From Methanobacteriota archaeon (GTDB taxonomy: Archaea > Thermoplasmatota > Thermoplasmata > RBG-16-68-12): a DNA stretch of 39,653 nucleotides. A program made the position numbers and the translations under genes. The stretch is taken from NCBI GenBank assembly GCA_020029475.1, contig JAIBJG010000006.1, positions 1-39,653 on the forward strand, in the 5' to 3' direction. Positions within the stretch are counted from its first letter, which is position 1. Every line of letters starts with the position of its first letter. Below the pieces are notes generated by a model. That model did not search any database. It was not told the DNA's origin and worked only from the letters and a program-made list of their open reading frames with translations. Positions 18,320-27,402 of this stretch are shown piece by piece.

Positions 18320-18793
18320 ATGGCGTACCGCCTGCGACCCGCACGGAAGGCCGACGAGCCCGCGATCTGGAAGGCGACGATGGAGACGGTCTGGGCGGAC
18401 GTGCCCGAGGACGAGAAGGCGGGGCTCGACCGCCGCGCGTTCGAGGCGTCCTTTCGCGGGTACGCGGCGGAGTTCGTCGAGGGCCGGCGGGGGGAGCGGT
18501 TCGTCGCGGAGGACGAGGCGGGCCGCTTCCTCGGCTACATGATCCTCGGCGAGCTGAGGCCGTTCTTCTCCCCGCGGGGGGTCGGGTTCGTGTACGACCT
18601 CTGGGTCTCCCCGGACCGCCGCCGTGCGGGGGTCGCCGGGTTCCTCCTCGGGGAGGCGGAGCGGTGGGCGAGATCCCGCGGGTACGAGAAGATCAAGCTC
18701 GAGGTCGCGGAGCCGAACCGGGCCGCCCGCGCGCTGTACGACATGGCGGGATACTCCGCGGAACGCATCTACATGGGCAAGCGGCTCGCCTGA
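18320..18793 (+). CDS. GNAT family N-acetyltransferase
   Basis: VYDLWVSPDRRRAGVAGFLLGEAERWARSRGYEKIKLEVAEPNRAARALYDMAGYSAERIYMGKRL. Confidence 0.92.
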   Translation: MAYRLRPARKADEPAIWKATMETVWADVPEDEKAGLDRRAFEASFRGYAAEFVEGRRGERFVAEDEAGRFLGYMILGELRPFFSPRGVGFVYDLWVSPDRRRAGVAGFLLGEAERWARSRGYEKIKLEVAEPNRAARALYDMAGYSAERIYMGKRLA

Positions 18794-18815
18794 CCCTCCG
18801 CCCGCGTGGTGATAC

Positions 18816-18928
18816 GGACCCCACGGTCCTGTCACAAATCGGGTTACAGAATCACCCCCGATTGCGACTCCACTCCGCTCGGCTCCTCCCGTGCGCCTCC
18901 CCCTCCTCGGAGAAGGTCGTAGAGGGGG
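18816..18928. other. Intergenic region with three consecutive perfect inverted repeats (candidate structured RNA)
   Basis: GGACC-CCAC-GGTCC (18816-18829); AATCGGG-13nt-CCCGATT (18837-18863); CCCCCTC-16nt-GAGGGGG (18899-18928). Confidence 0.4.
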
Positions 18929-18978
18929 ATTACGGCGCGTATTATCGTTCGTCAGCCGAAGCCCGGACCCACAAATGC

Positions 18979-18986
18979 TTATATAA
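18979..18986 (+). promoter_or_regulatory. TATA box of the IscA-like gene
   Basis: aatgcTTATATAAcaag about 35 nt upstream of ATG 19020. Confidence 0.7.
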
Positions 18987-19019
18987 CAAGGGCACATCGT
19001 TCGGGTACCGGGTGAATCG

Positions 19020-19430
19020 ATGGTCCAGCTCACCGTTTCCGAGACCGCGGCGAAGAGACTCAAGGATGCGATCCAGAAGGTCGACCCTGAGACGGGGAAG
19101 CCCCTGGGTACCCCCGAGGACACGTACATCCGGGTCTTCGTCCGGGGCGGCGGGTGCTCCGGGTTCCAGTACGGGATGGCCCTGGACCACAAGGTCCACG
19201 ATGGGGACGAGGTCGTCCAGAACGACGGCGTGAAGTTCATCGTGGACCAGATGTCGAAGGAGTTCGTGGACGGGTCCACGGTGGACTACGTGGAGTCGAT
19301 CTCCGGCAGCGGGTTCGCGATCACGAACCCCGCGAACGAGGCGACGTGCGGGTGCGGCCAGTCCTTCAGCCGGAAGGGCGAAGCGGCGCCGGACGCCTCC
19401 GAGAAGCACGCCCACGCCCACAACCACTGA
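19020..19430 (+). CDS. IscA/SufA/ErpA (HesB) family Fe-S assembly protein, His-rich C-terminus
   Basis: VSETAAKRLKDAI...YIRVFVRGGGCSGFQYGMALD...VDYVESISGSGFAITNPANEATCGCGQSF; tail HAHAHNH. Confidence 0.93.
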   Translation: MVQLTVSETAAKRLKDAIQKVDPETGKPLGTPEDTYIRVFVRGGGCSGFQYGMALDHKVHDGDEVVQNDGVKFIVDQMSKEFVDGSTVDYVESISGSGFAITNPANEATCGCGQSFSRKGEAAPDASEKHAHAHNH

Positions 19431-19488
19431 GGGGCGTCCCCGTTCGTCCCAGGGCTCCCGCGGGCGCCGTCCCGCTGCTCTCTGAATC

Positions 19489-19508
19489 AAAAACCATCGA
19501 TTGTTTTT
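19489..19508. promoter_or_regulatory. Near-perfect 20-bp palindrome ending in a T-run (operator or terminator)
   Basis: AAAAACCATCGATTGTTTTT between the iscA-like and VWA genes. Confidence 0.45.
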
Positions 19509-19555
19509 AGCGGGGGAACCTTTAAGCGACCTCCCATGCTTCATCGGGGTTGCCT

Positions 19556-21499
19556 ATGGTCCCTCGCCGGAGGACCTTGGGCGCTCCCCGCCCGCGCGGC
19601 CTTCGCCGGGACGAACGGGGCGTCGCGTCCACGGTCGCCACGATGCTCTCGCTCCTCGTGATCCTCCTCTTCCTCGACCTCGCGATCGTCGAGATCGTCC
19701 CCCGACAGCAGAACGACGCGGAGTTCATGACGACGCAATCCGCGATCTCGAGCTTCCAGCAGATCCACGGACTCGCGCAGGGCGCGGTGGTCCCCGGCGG
19801 GGACTCGTTGGGGTCGCCCGGGATCACGGTCGCAATCCCCCTCGGGACCCTCGGCGTCTCCCCCCTCCAGGCCCCCACGGCGGGGACCCTCACGTTCGAC
19901 CCCACCTCCGGCAGCGCGCAGATGTGGTTCACGTTCGTCCCCCACTTCCGGCGCGGGGAGGTCACCCACGTCGACCAGGACATCGTCCTCGTGATCGACA
20001 GCTCCGGCTCGATGGCGCAGAACGACCCGACGCGGCTGCGGGTCTCGGGCGCGAAGGAGTACATCGGTCGGCTCTCGTGCCCGGACCACGTCGCGATCGT
20101 CGACTTCGACAACGACGCCTTCCTCACGAAGCAAAACGTTGGCGGTGCGCCGCACCACCTGACGACGGTCTCCCACAACTGCTTCCCGAACTTCAACGAG
20201 GCGAAGACGGACGTGGACACGATCGACCAGAGCGGGAGCACGAACGGCGGGGGGGCCCTGTACGTTGCGGTGAACGAGCTCCTCGGGTACGGGGACCCGA
20301 GGCGGGCGCGGGTGATTATCTTCCTGACGGACGGACAGAACACGATATGCACTCCGATTCCGCCTTGTTTTGATCCCGACGGCCCGGGAGGCCAGACGGC
20401 GGGCAGTGGCGCCGCCAGCGACGCCTTGGCGAAGCAGCAGGCCCGGCGGGCCCGGGACAACGGGATCGTGATCTACACGATCGGCCTCGGCCCCGACATG
20501 GACTCGCCCAACCCCCGGTGCCCGGGCGGCGAGGTGAGGGGATGCTTGAAGGAAATCGCTGACCTCACGGGCGGGACGTACTACGACGCCCCGACCGCGG
20601 CGTCGATCCGCTGGATCTACTACGAGATCTCCCGGCACTTCACGGGCGCGTTCGTGTGCGGGGACCTCACCTCCGGGGACACGGGTTCCGGGAGGCTCTC
20701 CCTCGAACTCCGGAACCGGGAGTTCCCGTCCCAGACGATCTCGTACGAGTCCGGCGGCGTCGTACGGACGCAGTCGGACGGCGGGCGCGTCCTCGCCGGA
20801 CCCGGGGTGCAGTGGCACAGCACGGACCCGAAGGGGCCCCAGGGCGAGCTCACCCTGGACCTCGTCGCCCTCACGGGACAGGAGTTCCGCGTGGACGGCT
20901 CGGAGAACCAGCTCGTCTCGATCCGGCCCGTGGCCCGGGACCTCCAAGAGCTCGCGATCACGAAGGTGAACCTCACGGACGCGAACAACTTCCTGACGTC
21001 CGAGAAGGCGATCCTCGACTACTGGACGACGCAGGGCGCGTCCACCGCCAACGCGACGGCGAACGTGAAGGGAAAGATCGACCAGGTAAAGACGGCCCTC
21101 ACCGCCGGCCAGAACCACGTGAACCAGGGCAACCTCACCGCGGCGAAGTTCGACATCGACTCCGCGTCCGCGAGGCTCTCGGACGTGATCGCCCAGGCGC
21201 AGACGGAAGCGACCGCGGGGACGATGCAGCAGTGGCTCGCGGACGACACGACGGACGACATGCTCCTCCAGGCGTGCTACCTCACGCAGTGGGCGAACTG
21301 GTACGAGGGGGTGTCCCTCGAGATCACGAGCGTGGACGCCCTCGCCTGGGAGGCGTGGCTGAGCCGCGCCGCGACGTCGACGAAGATGCAGTACATCGTC
21401 AGCCGCCCCGGGAACGGCAACACCGCGATCCTGACGATCCGCGCGGTGGACAAGGTCACGATCGAGCGCCGGATCCTCTCCGTGTCCCTCTCCGGGTAG
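19556..21499 (+). CDS. VWA domain protein with type IV pilin-like N-terminus
   Basis: N-term RRDERGVASTVATMLSLLVILLFLDLAIVEI; VWA MIDAS motif DIVLVIDSSGSMAQND...; ARVIIFLTDGQNT. Confidence 0.85.
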   Translation: MVPRRRTLGAPRPRGLRRDERGVASTVATMLSLLVILLFLDLAIVEIVPRQQNDAEFMTTQSAISSFQQIHGLAQGAVVPGGDSLGSPGITVAIPLGTLGVSPLQAPTAGTLTFDPTSGSAQMWFTFVPHFRRGEVTHVDQDIVLVIDSSGSMAQNDPTRLRVSGAKEYIGRLSCPDHVAIVDFDNDAFLTKQNVGGAPHHLTTVSHNCFPNFNEAKTDVDTIDQSGSTNGGGALYVAVNELLGYGDPRRARVIIFLTDGQNTICTPIPPCFDPDGPGGQTAGSGAASDALAKQQARRARDNGIVIYTIGLGPDMDSPNPRCPGGEVRGCLKEIADLTGGTYYDAPTAASIRWIYYEISRHFTGAFVCGDLTSGDTGSGRLSLELRNREFPSQTISYESGGVVRTQSDGGRVLAGPGVQWHSTDPKGPQGELTLDLVALTGQEFRVDGSENQLVSIRPVARDLQELAITKVNLTDANNFLTSEKAILDYWTTQGASTANATANVKGKIDQVKTALTAGQNHVNQGNLTAAKFDIDSASARLSDVIAQAQTEATAGTMQQWLADDTTDDMLLQACYLTQWANWYEGVSLEITSVDALAWEAWLSRAATSTKMQYIVSRPGNGNTAILTIRAVDKVTIERRILSVSLSG

Positions 21500-21529
21500 C
21501 CGTCGCCGAGATCCGGCGATTCTGAGATC

Positions 21530-22447
21530 TCACCAGCCTGCGAGAACGCTGACCCGCAGGCGGTCCCCCAGGCCCGGGTCCGCGTACCCGCCGACGAGCG
21601 GCGCGGCGCGCGGCGCCGCGAGGCGGACCTCGCGGGCGACCTCCCCCGCCAGGGCCTCCCCCCAGTCCGGGGCCGCGACGATCGCGACGATCCCCCCGAG
21701 GAGGTCCGGGTCCCTCGGGAGCCACGGGGACGCGAACGCCTCCTCCACCGCCGCGTACGCGCGGTGCTTCCCCTCCCCGCTCCCGCCCCCGAACCGCCAC
21801 CGGGCCCTCGATTGCAGGAATCCCCGCAATGTCGCGGCGTCCGTCCGGGTCATCGCCCGGGCGAGGTCGACGAGGGGGCGGACCATGATCTCCCCGAGGA
21901 CCTGGAACGCCCGCAGGAGGGGGAGCTGGGGGGCGAGCCTCAGGAGCTCGTCGTTCGAGAACGCGACGAGGCCGTCCACCTTCCTCGAGAGGAGGGCGAG
22001 GGCCCGCTCCGCCGCGACGCGCCGGTTGATCCCCTCCGCGGTGAACGGGGTCGCGGCGAGGCCCAGGGTCGCGGTCCCGAGGATCCTCGCGACCCGCCCG
22101 ACGAGGGCCGCGGCGGGCCCGCCGGTCTCCCCGCCGAGCCCCGCGAGGGGCACGACGAGGTCGTGGTTCAGGATCGCCCCGGAGATCCCCTTCTCCTCGG
22201 GGGTGGACAGGGTCTTCACCGCGGCGTCGTCCATCGACGCGAGGCCGAGGAGGGACTCCCGGGGGAGGAGGAGGCGTGCGGGGATCCCCGCCATGGACCG
22301 GTGCGCGGCGTCGTTCAGGGCGACCCGCGTGAGGCCGAGGTCCGCCGGCACCTGTTGGAGGACGTTGCAGCCCGCCCCGCCGCAGCCTACGACCGCAATC
22401 CGCGGCGGCACCGGGTCTCCCTGCCCCAAGCGGAGGACGTCCGGCAT
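21530..22447 (-). CDS. Divergent FtsZ-like/tubulin-superfamily protein
   Basis: RIAVVGCGGAGCNVLQQ (FtsZ-type N-terminal loop), GLGGETGGPAAALVGRVARILG at the GGGTGTG position, TPFTAEGINRRVAAERALALLSRKVDGLVAFSNDELL, ...AYAAVEEAFASPWL. Confidence 0.75.
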   Translation of the reverse strand: MPDVLRLGQGDPVPPRIAVVGCGGAGCNVLQQVPADLGLTRVALNDAAHRSMAGIPARLLLPRESLLGLASMDDAAVKTLSTPEEKGISGAILNHDLVVPLAGLGGETGGPAAALVGRVARILGTATLGLAATPFTAEGINRRVAAERALALLSRKVDGLVAFSNDELLRLAPQLPLLRAFQVLGEIMVRPLVDLARAMTRTDAATLRGFLQSRARWRFGGGSGEGKHRAYAAVEEAFASPWLPRDPDLLGGIVAIVAAPDWGEALAGEVAREVRLAAPRAAPLVGGYADPGLGDRLRVSVLAGW

Positions 22448-22532
22448 TGCCGCACGATGCGGGCGACCGCGAATAAACGTTCGCCGCCACGGTGCTCAGC
22501 GAAGGGTCCGTGAGAGAGCCGGCCCCGAGCGC

Positions 22533-22598
22533 CTACCAACTCGTGTACGGGCTCACGACGCGCCGCGGCTCGTAGTGTTTCGTGTCGTCCTCGACCAC
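22533..22598 (-). CDS. Candidate 21-aa micropeptide
   Basis: (M)VEDDTKHYEPRRVVSPYTSW*; upstream AGAGG and a TTTAT-type box (complement of gataaag near 22641). Confidence 0.25.
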   Translation of the reverse strand: MVEDDTKHYEPRRVVSPYTSW

Positions 22599-22737
22599 GG
22601 CGGGTGTCCTCTGCGCGCCTCGCGGATGCGGGACGCGGATGATAAAGCTCGCGCGGGGATACCAAGGTGGCTAGGGGAGCCGACGATCACCGCGGCCCGG
22701 GGTCGTTTGATACTTTCGCCGACGTTCCCACTGAACC

Positions 22738-22743
22738 TATATA
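22738..22743 (+). promoter_or_regulatory. TATA box of the mre11 operon
   Basis: aacCTATATACcc 30 nt before ATG 22770. Confidence 0.7.
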
Positions 22744-22769
22744 CCCGCACCTCGCGTTCCGCGCCGCGG

Positions 22770-23972
22770 ATGCATGAAATCGTCTGCGTGGGGGACGTCC
22801 ACGAAGGGATCTCGTTCGGGTTCCGCGTGGATCCCGAAACGGCGATCTCGGAGCGGGCCCTGGACCTCCACCGGAACTTCGCCCGGGCCGCGGCGTGGGC
22901 GATCGAGCACGGGACGAAGCTCTTCATCGTCCTCGGGGACCTGTTCGACCGCCCGAACGTCGCCCCCGTGTTCCGGGAGCTCGTCCGGAAGGACGTGATC
23001 GAGCCCCTCGGGAAGGCGGGGATCGAGGTGTGGCTCCTCGCGGGGAACCACGACCAGCCCCGGGCGGACGCGCGGTCCACGAGCTTGGAGGACTTCCGCG
23101 GGTACCCGCACGTCCGCGTGTTCCGGAGCCCCGAGGCGGTCGAGAAGGAGGTCGCGGGCCACCGGGTCGGGTTCCTGATGCTCCCGTACCTCCACCCCGA
23201 GCAGGTCCTCGAGAACGCGAAGGGGAAGGGGATCGAGGAGGTGGAGGGCCTCACGATCGAGGAAGCGTACGTCGTCGCCCGCTCCCTTTGGAAGGGGTGG
23301 ATCGCGCAGCACGCGGAATCGATGAAGGACTCGACGTTCCGGCTCGTCCTCGGCCATTACTACGTGGAGGGCGCGCGGGTGTCGAGCACGACGAACATCG
23401 AGGTGATCCCCGGGGAGTTCAGCTTCACGCGGGACATGATCCCGCCCTCCGTGGACCTCGCGGTGATGGGGCACATCCATCTCCACCAGACGATCTGGGG
23501 GAACGTCGTGTACACGGGAGCGCCCGAGCGGATCGACTGGGGGGAGCGGGGGGACCCGAAGGGGTTCCTCGCCCTGAGCCCGGAGACGAAGGCGTGGGAG
23601 TTCATCGAGCTCCCCGCGCGGACGATGGAGAAGATCGAGGTCACGGTCCGGGAGGGGGACGACCCGACGGCGACGATCCTGGCGGGGCTCCCGCCCGCCG
23701 TGAAGGACTCGATGGTGCGCCTCGAGGTCACGATCCCGGACGCGCTGCGGATCCGCGTGGACGATCGGAAGATCGCGGAGCGCCTCCAGGACGCGTTCCA
23801 CTACGAGGTGCGATGGATCGCCGTGGAGCGGGAGACCGTCGCCCCCTCGGAGTACACGCTGGACCCGCTGCGGCTCCTCGGGGACTTCGTGGACCGCACG
23901 TTCGAGAAGGACCCGCGGCGGGACGCAATCCGGACGGAGGGCGAGAAGATCCTCCGGGAGGTGCTCGGGTGA
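22770..23972 (+). CDS. mre11: DNA double-strand break repair nuclease Mre11
   Basis: CVGDVHEG, VLGDLFDRP, LLAGNHDQPR, VLGHYY, VMGHIHLHQT phosphoesterase motifs; followed by Rad50. Confidence 0.93.
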   Translation: MHEIVCVGDVHEGISFGFRVDPETAISERALDLHRNFARAAAWAIEHGTKLFIVLGDLFDRPNVAPVFRELVRKDVIEPLGKAGIEVWLLAGNHDQPRADARSTSLEDFRGYPHVRVFRSPEAVEKEVAGHRVGFLMLPYLHPEQVLENAKGKGIEEVEGLTIEEAYVVARSLWKGWIAQHAESMKDSTFRLVLGHYYVEGARVSSTTNIEVIPGEFSFTRDMIPPSVDLAVMGHIHLHQTIWGNVVYTGAPERIDWGERGDPKGFLALSPETKAWEFIELPARTMEKIEVTVREGDDPTATILAGLPPAVKDSMVRLEVTIPDALRIRVDDRKIAERLQDAFHYEVRWIAVERETVAPSEYTLDPLRLLGDFVDRTFEKDPRRDAIRTEGEKILREVLG

Positions 23973-26377
23973 AGGCGGACGAGGCGGTCGAGTCCGTCTC
24001 CGAGGCGGTCCCCGAGTCCGCGGCGTCGGGCACGGGCTTCGTGATCGAGGAAATCGAGCTGAAGGGGTTCATGCGGTACCTCGAGAGGACGGAGCCGCCG
24101 ATCCGGTTCCCGGAGAAATTCACCGTGATCACGGGGAAGACGGGGGCGGGGAAGAGCTCGATCCTCGACGCAATCACGTTCGTCCTGTACAAGGCGACGA
24201 CGCGGACGGACCCGCCCGCGAACGCGACGATCAACGAGATCTGCCGGCCCGGCGGGTACGTGCGGGTCGCGTTCCGGCAGGGGGAGACCCGTTACGAAGT
24301 GAAGCGGGGGTTCACGTCGAAGAAGGAGGCGTACCTCGAGCTCGCGCGGGACGGCGAGCCGATCGGCGGGTCGATCCCGGAGCGGGAGCACGCGATCCGG
24401 GACATCCTCGGCCTCGACTACGCGGGGTTCACGAACTCCACGTTCGTCCGCCAGGAGGAAATGAAGGACCTCGGGTCCCAGCGGGGGTCCGACCGTCTCC
24501 TGATCTTCCAGAAGCTGTTCCGGCTCGAGACGTTCGAGCGGGCCCAAGAGCGCGCGAAGGAGCGGCACGCGGAGGTCCACGCCCAGGTCGAGTCCCAGGA
24601 GCGGGAGATCGCGACGCGTGCGGAACGAGTGTCGAAGCTACCGGAGCTCGCCGCCGGGATGGAAGGCCTCGAACGGGAGAGCACGGAGAGCGCCGCCCGC
24701 GTCGCGGGTCTTGCCCGCCAGACGGACGATGCGATCGCCAGGTTGAAGGAGCTCGAGTCGAAACACTCCGAGTACCTGAAGGCGGAGTCCTCGATCGCGC
24801 AGCACGGGAGACGGATCGCGGAGCTCGACGCGAAGATCGCGAGCGTCACGGCGGAGGCGGAGAGGGCGGAGCGGCTGAAGGCGGAGATCTTTCTCCTCGA
24901 GGAGGAGACGAAGGACTTCGAGCGGTTCCAGGAGGACGGCGAGCGGCTGAAGGACATCCAGCAGCGGCACCAGCTCCGGCTGAAGGACCGCGAGGCGGCG
25001 TACCAGCGGCAGCAGGAGTTTCTCCGCGAACACGACAGGAAGTTGAAGCAGCTCAGTGAGAAGCTATTCGCCGCGGAGCGGCGGGTCGCGGAACTGAAGA
25101 CGGACATCACGAAAGAGCAGGCGTTCGAGTTCCTTCGGCAGGACGGTGCCCTCGAGGAGCGCCTCGCGCGTATCGAGAAGGAGGTCGCGTGGCTCGCGGA
25201 CCGGCCGGACATCCTCAAAGAGCTCGACTTGGACCGCCGCAAGGCGGGGATCCTGCGGGAGCGGGTCCAAACGGACGTCGCGAAGATCAGCGGGGACTCC
25301 TTCCTCCTCTCCGAGCTCCGCCGCCAGATCGACGACGTGAAGGCGGAGATTCGCACGGTCAACGAGACGAAGTCCGCCCGCCTCGCTGAGTTCGACGCGC
25401 AACTGGAGTCCGTGGACCGAGAGGTCGCGAAGATCGGCTTCACGGACGACGCCCGGAAGCGCCTCGGCGAGGTCCGCGAGATCCTTGTGAAGCTGAGGCC
25501 GCGGCGGGATGCCCTCGAGGAGACGAAGCGAAATCTCCGCGCCTCCGGGGACGCCTCGAAGGTCCTCGAGGAGCTCCGGAGGCAAGCCGAGTCCGCGCGG
25601 GAAGAACTCGAGGCGTTGGAGGCGTCGATGGCGGACCTGACGGCGGCGGAGCGCGCATACGGGGCCGCGAAGGACGGGCTCGAAGGCCTCCAGAGGGACC
25701 TCTCGGACGCGCGGTCCGCGGTCTCCCTCACGGAGGGCCTCCTGACGGAGCGCCGTCGCGCGATCGCGGAACTCCGGGAGGACGACCGCCGGAACGCGGA
25801 GGCGACGGCGAAGCTCAAGTCCATGTTCCAGGAGCGGGAGCTCCTCGCGATCCTCAAAGACCAGGTGTTCCACAAGAAGGGGGTCGTGATGTTCGCGGTC
25901 CACCAGCTCCTTCCCGGACTCCAGATCGAAGCCTCAAGAAACCTCGCGGACCTCACGGACGGTCGGTTCTCGAAGATCCGCCTCGAGACGTACGAGGAGG
26001 GGAAGGGGCACGGGATCCGGATCCTCGTCGAGGGCGTCGACGGCCTCTGGCACGACGTCGGGGAGTTCAGTGGCGGGGAGAAGACGCAGATCAACGCGGC
26101 CCTCCGGTTCGCGATCGCGAAGGAGCTCGCATCGATGCCCCAAGTCGGCCGCACGTACGCGCGGATGAAGACCCTGTTTATCGACGAGGGGGACATCGGC
26201 TCCCTCGACCCCGCGGTCTCCAGGGACCTCTTCGTCGGAAAGCTGTTCAAGATGGGCGAGTTCTTCGACAAGGTGATCCTGATTACGCACATCGAGGACG
26301 TCGCGGAGAAGTTCCCCGGACGGATCCGCGTCTCGATGACGCCGAAGCAGGAGTCCCGGGTCGAGTACCTCCCATGA
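23969..26377 (+). CDS. rad50: DNA double-strand break repair ATPase Rad50 (no CxxC zinc hook)
   Basis: GTG 23969 overlapping the mre11 stop; Walker A GKTGAGKSSILDAI; signature EFSGGEKTQINAALRFAIAKEL; Walker B KTLFIDEGDIGSLD; long coiled coil. Confidence 0.92.
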   Translation: MKADEAVESVSEAVPESAASGTGFVIEEIELKGFMRYLERTEPPIRFPEKFTVITGKTGAGKSSILDAITFVLYKATTRTDPPANATINEICRPGGYVRVAFRQGETRYEVKRGFTSKKEAYLELARDGEPIGGSIPEREHAIRDILGLDYAGFTNSTFVRQEEMKDLGSQRGSDRLLIFQKLFRLETFERAQERAKERHAEVHAQVESQEREIATRAERVSKLPELAAGMEGLERESTESAARVAGLARQTDDAIARLKELESKHSEYLKAESSIAQHGRRIAELDAKIASVTAEAERAERLKAEIFLLEEETKDFERFQEDGERLKDIQQRHQLRLKDREAAYQRQQEFLREHDRKLKQLSEKLFAAERRVAELKTDITKEQAFEFLRQDGALEERLARIEKEVAWLADRPDILKELDLDRRKAGILRERVQTDVAKISGDSFLLSELRRQIDDVKAEIRTVNETKSARLAEFDAQLESVDREVAKIGFTDDARKRLGEVREILVKLRPRRDALEETKRNLRASGDASKVLEELRRQAESAREELEALEASMADLTAAERAYGAAKDGLEGLQRDLSDARSAVSLTEGLLTERRRAIAELREDDRRNAEATAKLKSMFQERELLAILKDQVFHKKGVVMFAVHQLLPGLQIEASRNLADLTDGRFSKIRLETYEEGKGHGIRILVEGVDGLWHDVGEFSGGEKTQINAALRFAIAKELASMPQVGRTYARMKTLFIDEGDIGSLDPAVSRDLFVGKLFKMGEFFDKVILITHIEDVAEKFPGRIRVSMTPKQESRVEYLP

Positions 26378-27402
26378 GTTTCGCGGGCGAGATGCGGTCG
26401 GAGCTGGCGAAGGCCCTGAAGGCCCACGAGGACTCCGCGATTCCGCAGGACGCGGTCCCGGAGTTCCACGGGTTCGAGCCCGCCCCGCAGGTCCGGGACC
26501 TCGTCGCCGTGGACGGCTCGTACAATTTCCTCCTGAACATCTCCAGCTGGTGGCTCGCCCTGATCTCCGTCGCGCTCCTGCGGTACCGGTTCGATGGGGC
26601 CGCGTACCACCGGGAGGACTGGCGACTCGTCCAACGGGCCGTCGGGGTCTCGACGTGGGCACAATACGTGGAGACGCAGGACGAGCGGCTCCGGGCCCTG
26701 TACGAGTTCACCCGGAACTCCCCGGAGCAGCACCGGGAGATGGTGAACGAGCTCCGGCGGTTCATCGAGGGCGAGGTCGCCGCGAACTACGCGTCGGACT
26801 CCGACGGGCTCATCGTCGCCGTGGACGGCGCCCTCCAGGAGTTCCCGAAGCGCTTCGAGGTGATGGAGCAGCTCGTGAGGGTATGTGAGAAGCGGGGGCA
26901 CCTCCTGGTCGGGGTGTCGAAGGATTCCCAGCTCCACGCGTTCGGCCAGACCCTGACGGACGAGGACTTCCTGAAGCGGTGCGAGTCCCGGGCGGGGGGC
27001 ACCGGCCCCGCGTACGTGAGGGCGCCGCCGAGCGTGCCCGTGGCGCAGAAGGGACTCCTCCTCGGGGACGTGTACTACGTCCGGTTCCACGCGCACGCCC
27101 CGAAGTGGTTCCGGGTGGACCTCGGCACGCACAAGGACGACCCGGAGTTCGTCTTCGGCCAGGTCGCGCCGTACTGCCGCTCCCTGATCTCGATTGGGTA
27201 CCCGCTCCCCCTCCTGGAGGCCCACCGGATGGCGGTCACCGTGCGGCAGCTCCGGGGCGCGTACCAGGAGATGATCATCCGCACCGCCACGGGGATGGGA
27301 ATGGACATAAGAGCGGTCCTCAATGGGCTCACGGAGATGGAGGGCCGGAAGCGCGGGGCGTTCCACGAGTACCTCGACCGGATCTCCAGGGGACTTCGAT
27401 GA
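26374..27402 (+). CDS. nurA: DNA repair nuclease NurA
   Basis: DLVAVDGSYNF, GLIVAVDGAL, GVSKDSQL, YYVRFHAHAPKWFRVDL, YPLPLLEAHRMA; ATGA overlap with rad50. Confidence 0.9.
   Translation: MSFAGEMRSELAKALKAHEDSAIPQDAVPEFHGFEPAPQVRDLVAVDGSYNFLLNISSWWLALISVALLRYRFDGAAYHREDWRLVQRAVGVSTWAQYVETQDERLRALYEFTRNSPEQHREMVNELRRFIEGEVAANYASDSDGLIVAVDGALQEFPKRFEVMEQLVRVCEKRGHLLVGVSKDSQLHAFGQTLTDEDFLKRCESRAGGTGPAYVRAPPSVPVAQKGLLLGDVYYVRFHAHAPKWFRVDLGTHKDDPEFVFGQVAPYCRSLISIGYPLPLLEAHRMAVTVRQLRGAYQEMIIRTATGMGMDIRAVLNGLTEMEGRKRGAFHEYLDRISRGLR

Noticed and set aside
22447-22770. tRNA or rRNA gene in the ftsZ-like/mre11 intergenic region
   Set aside because: No T-loop consensus (GGTTCRANYCC) or cloverleaf pairing found; none recognised elsewhere in the window either.
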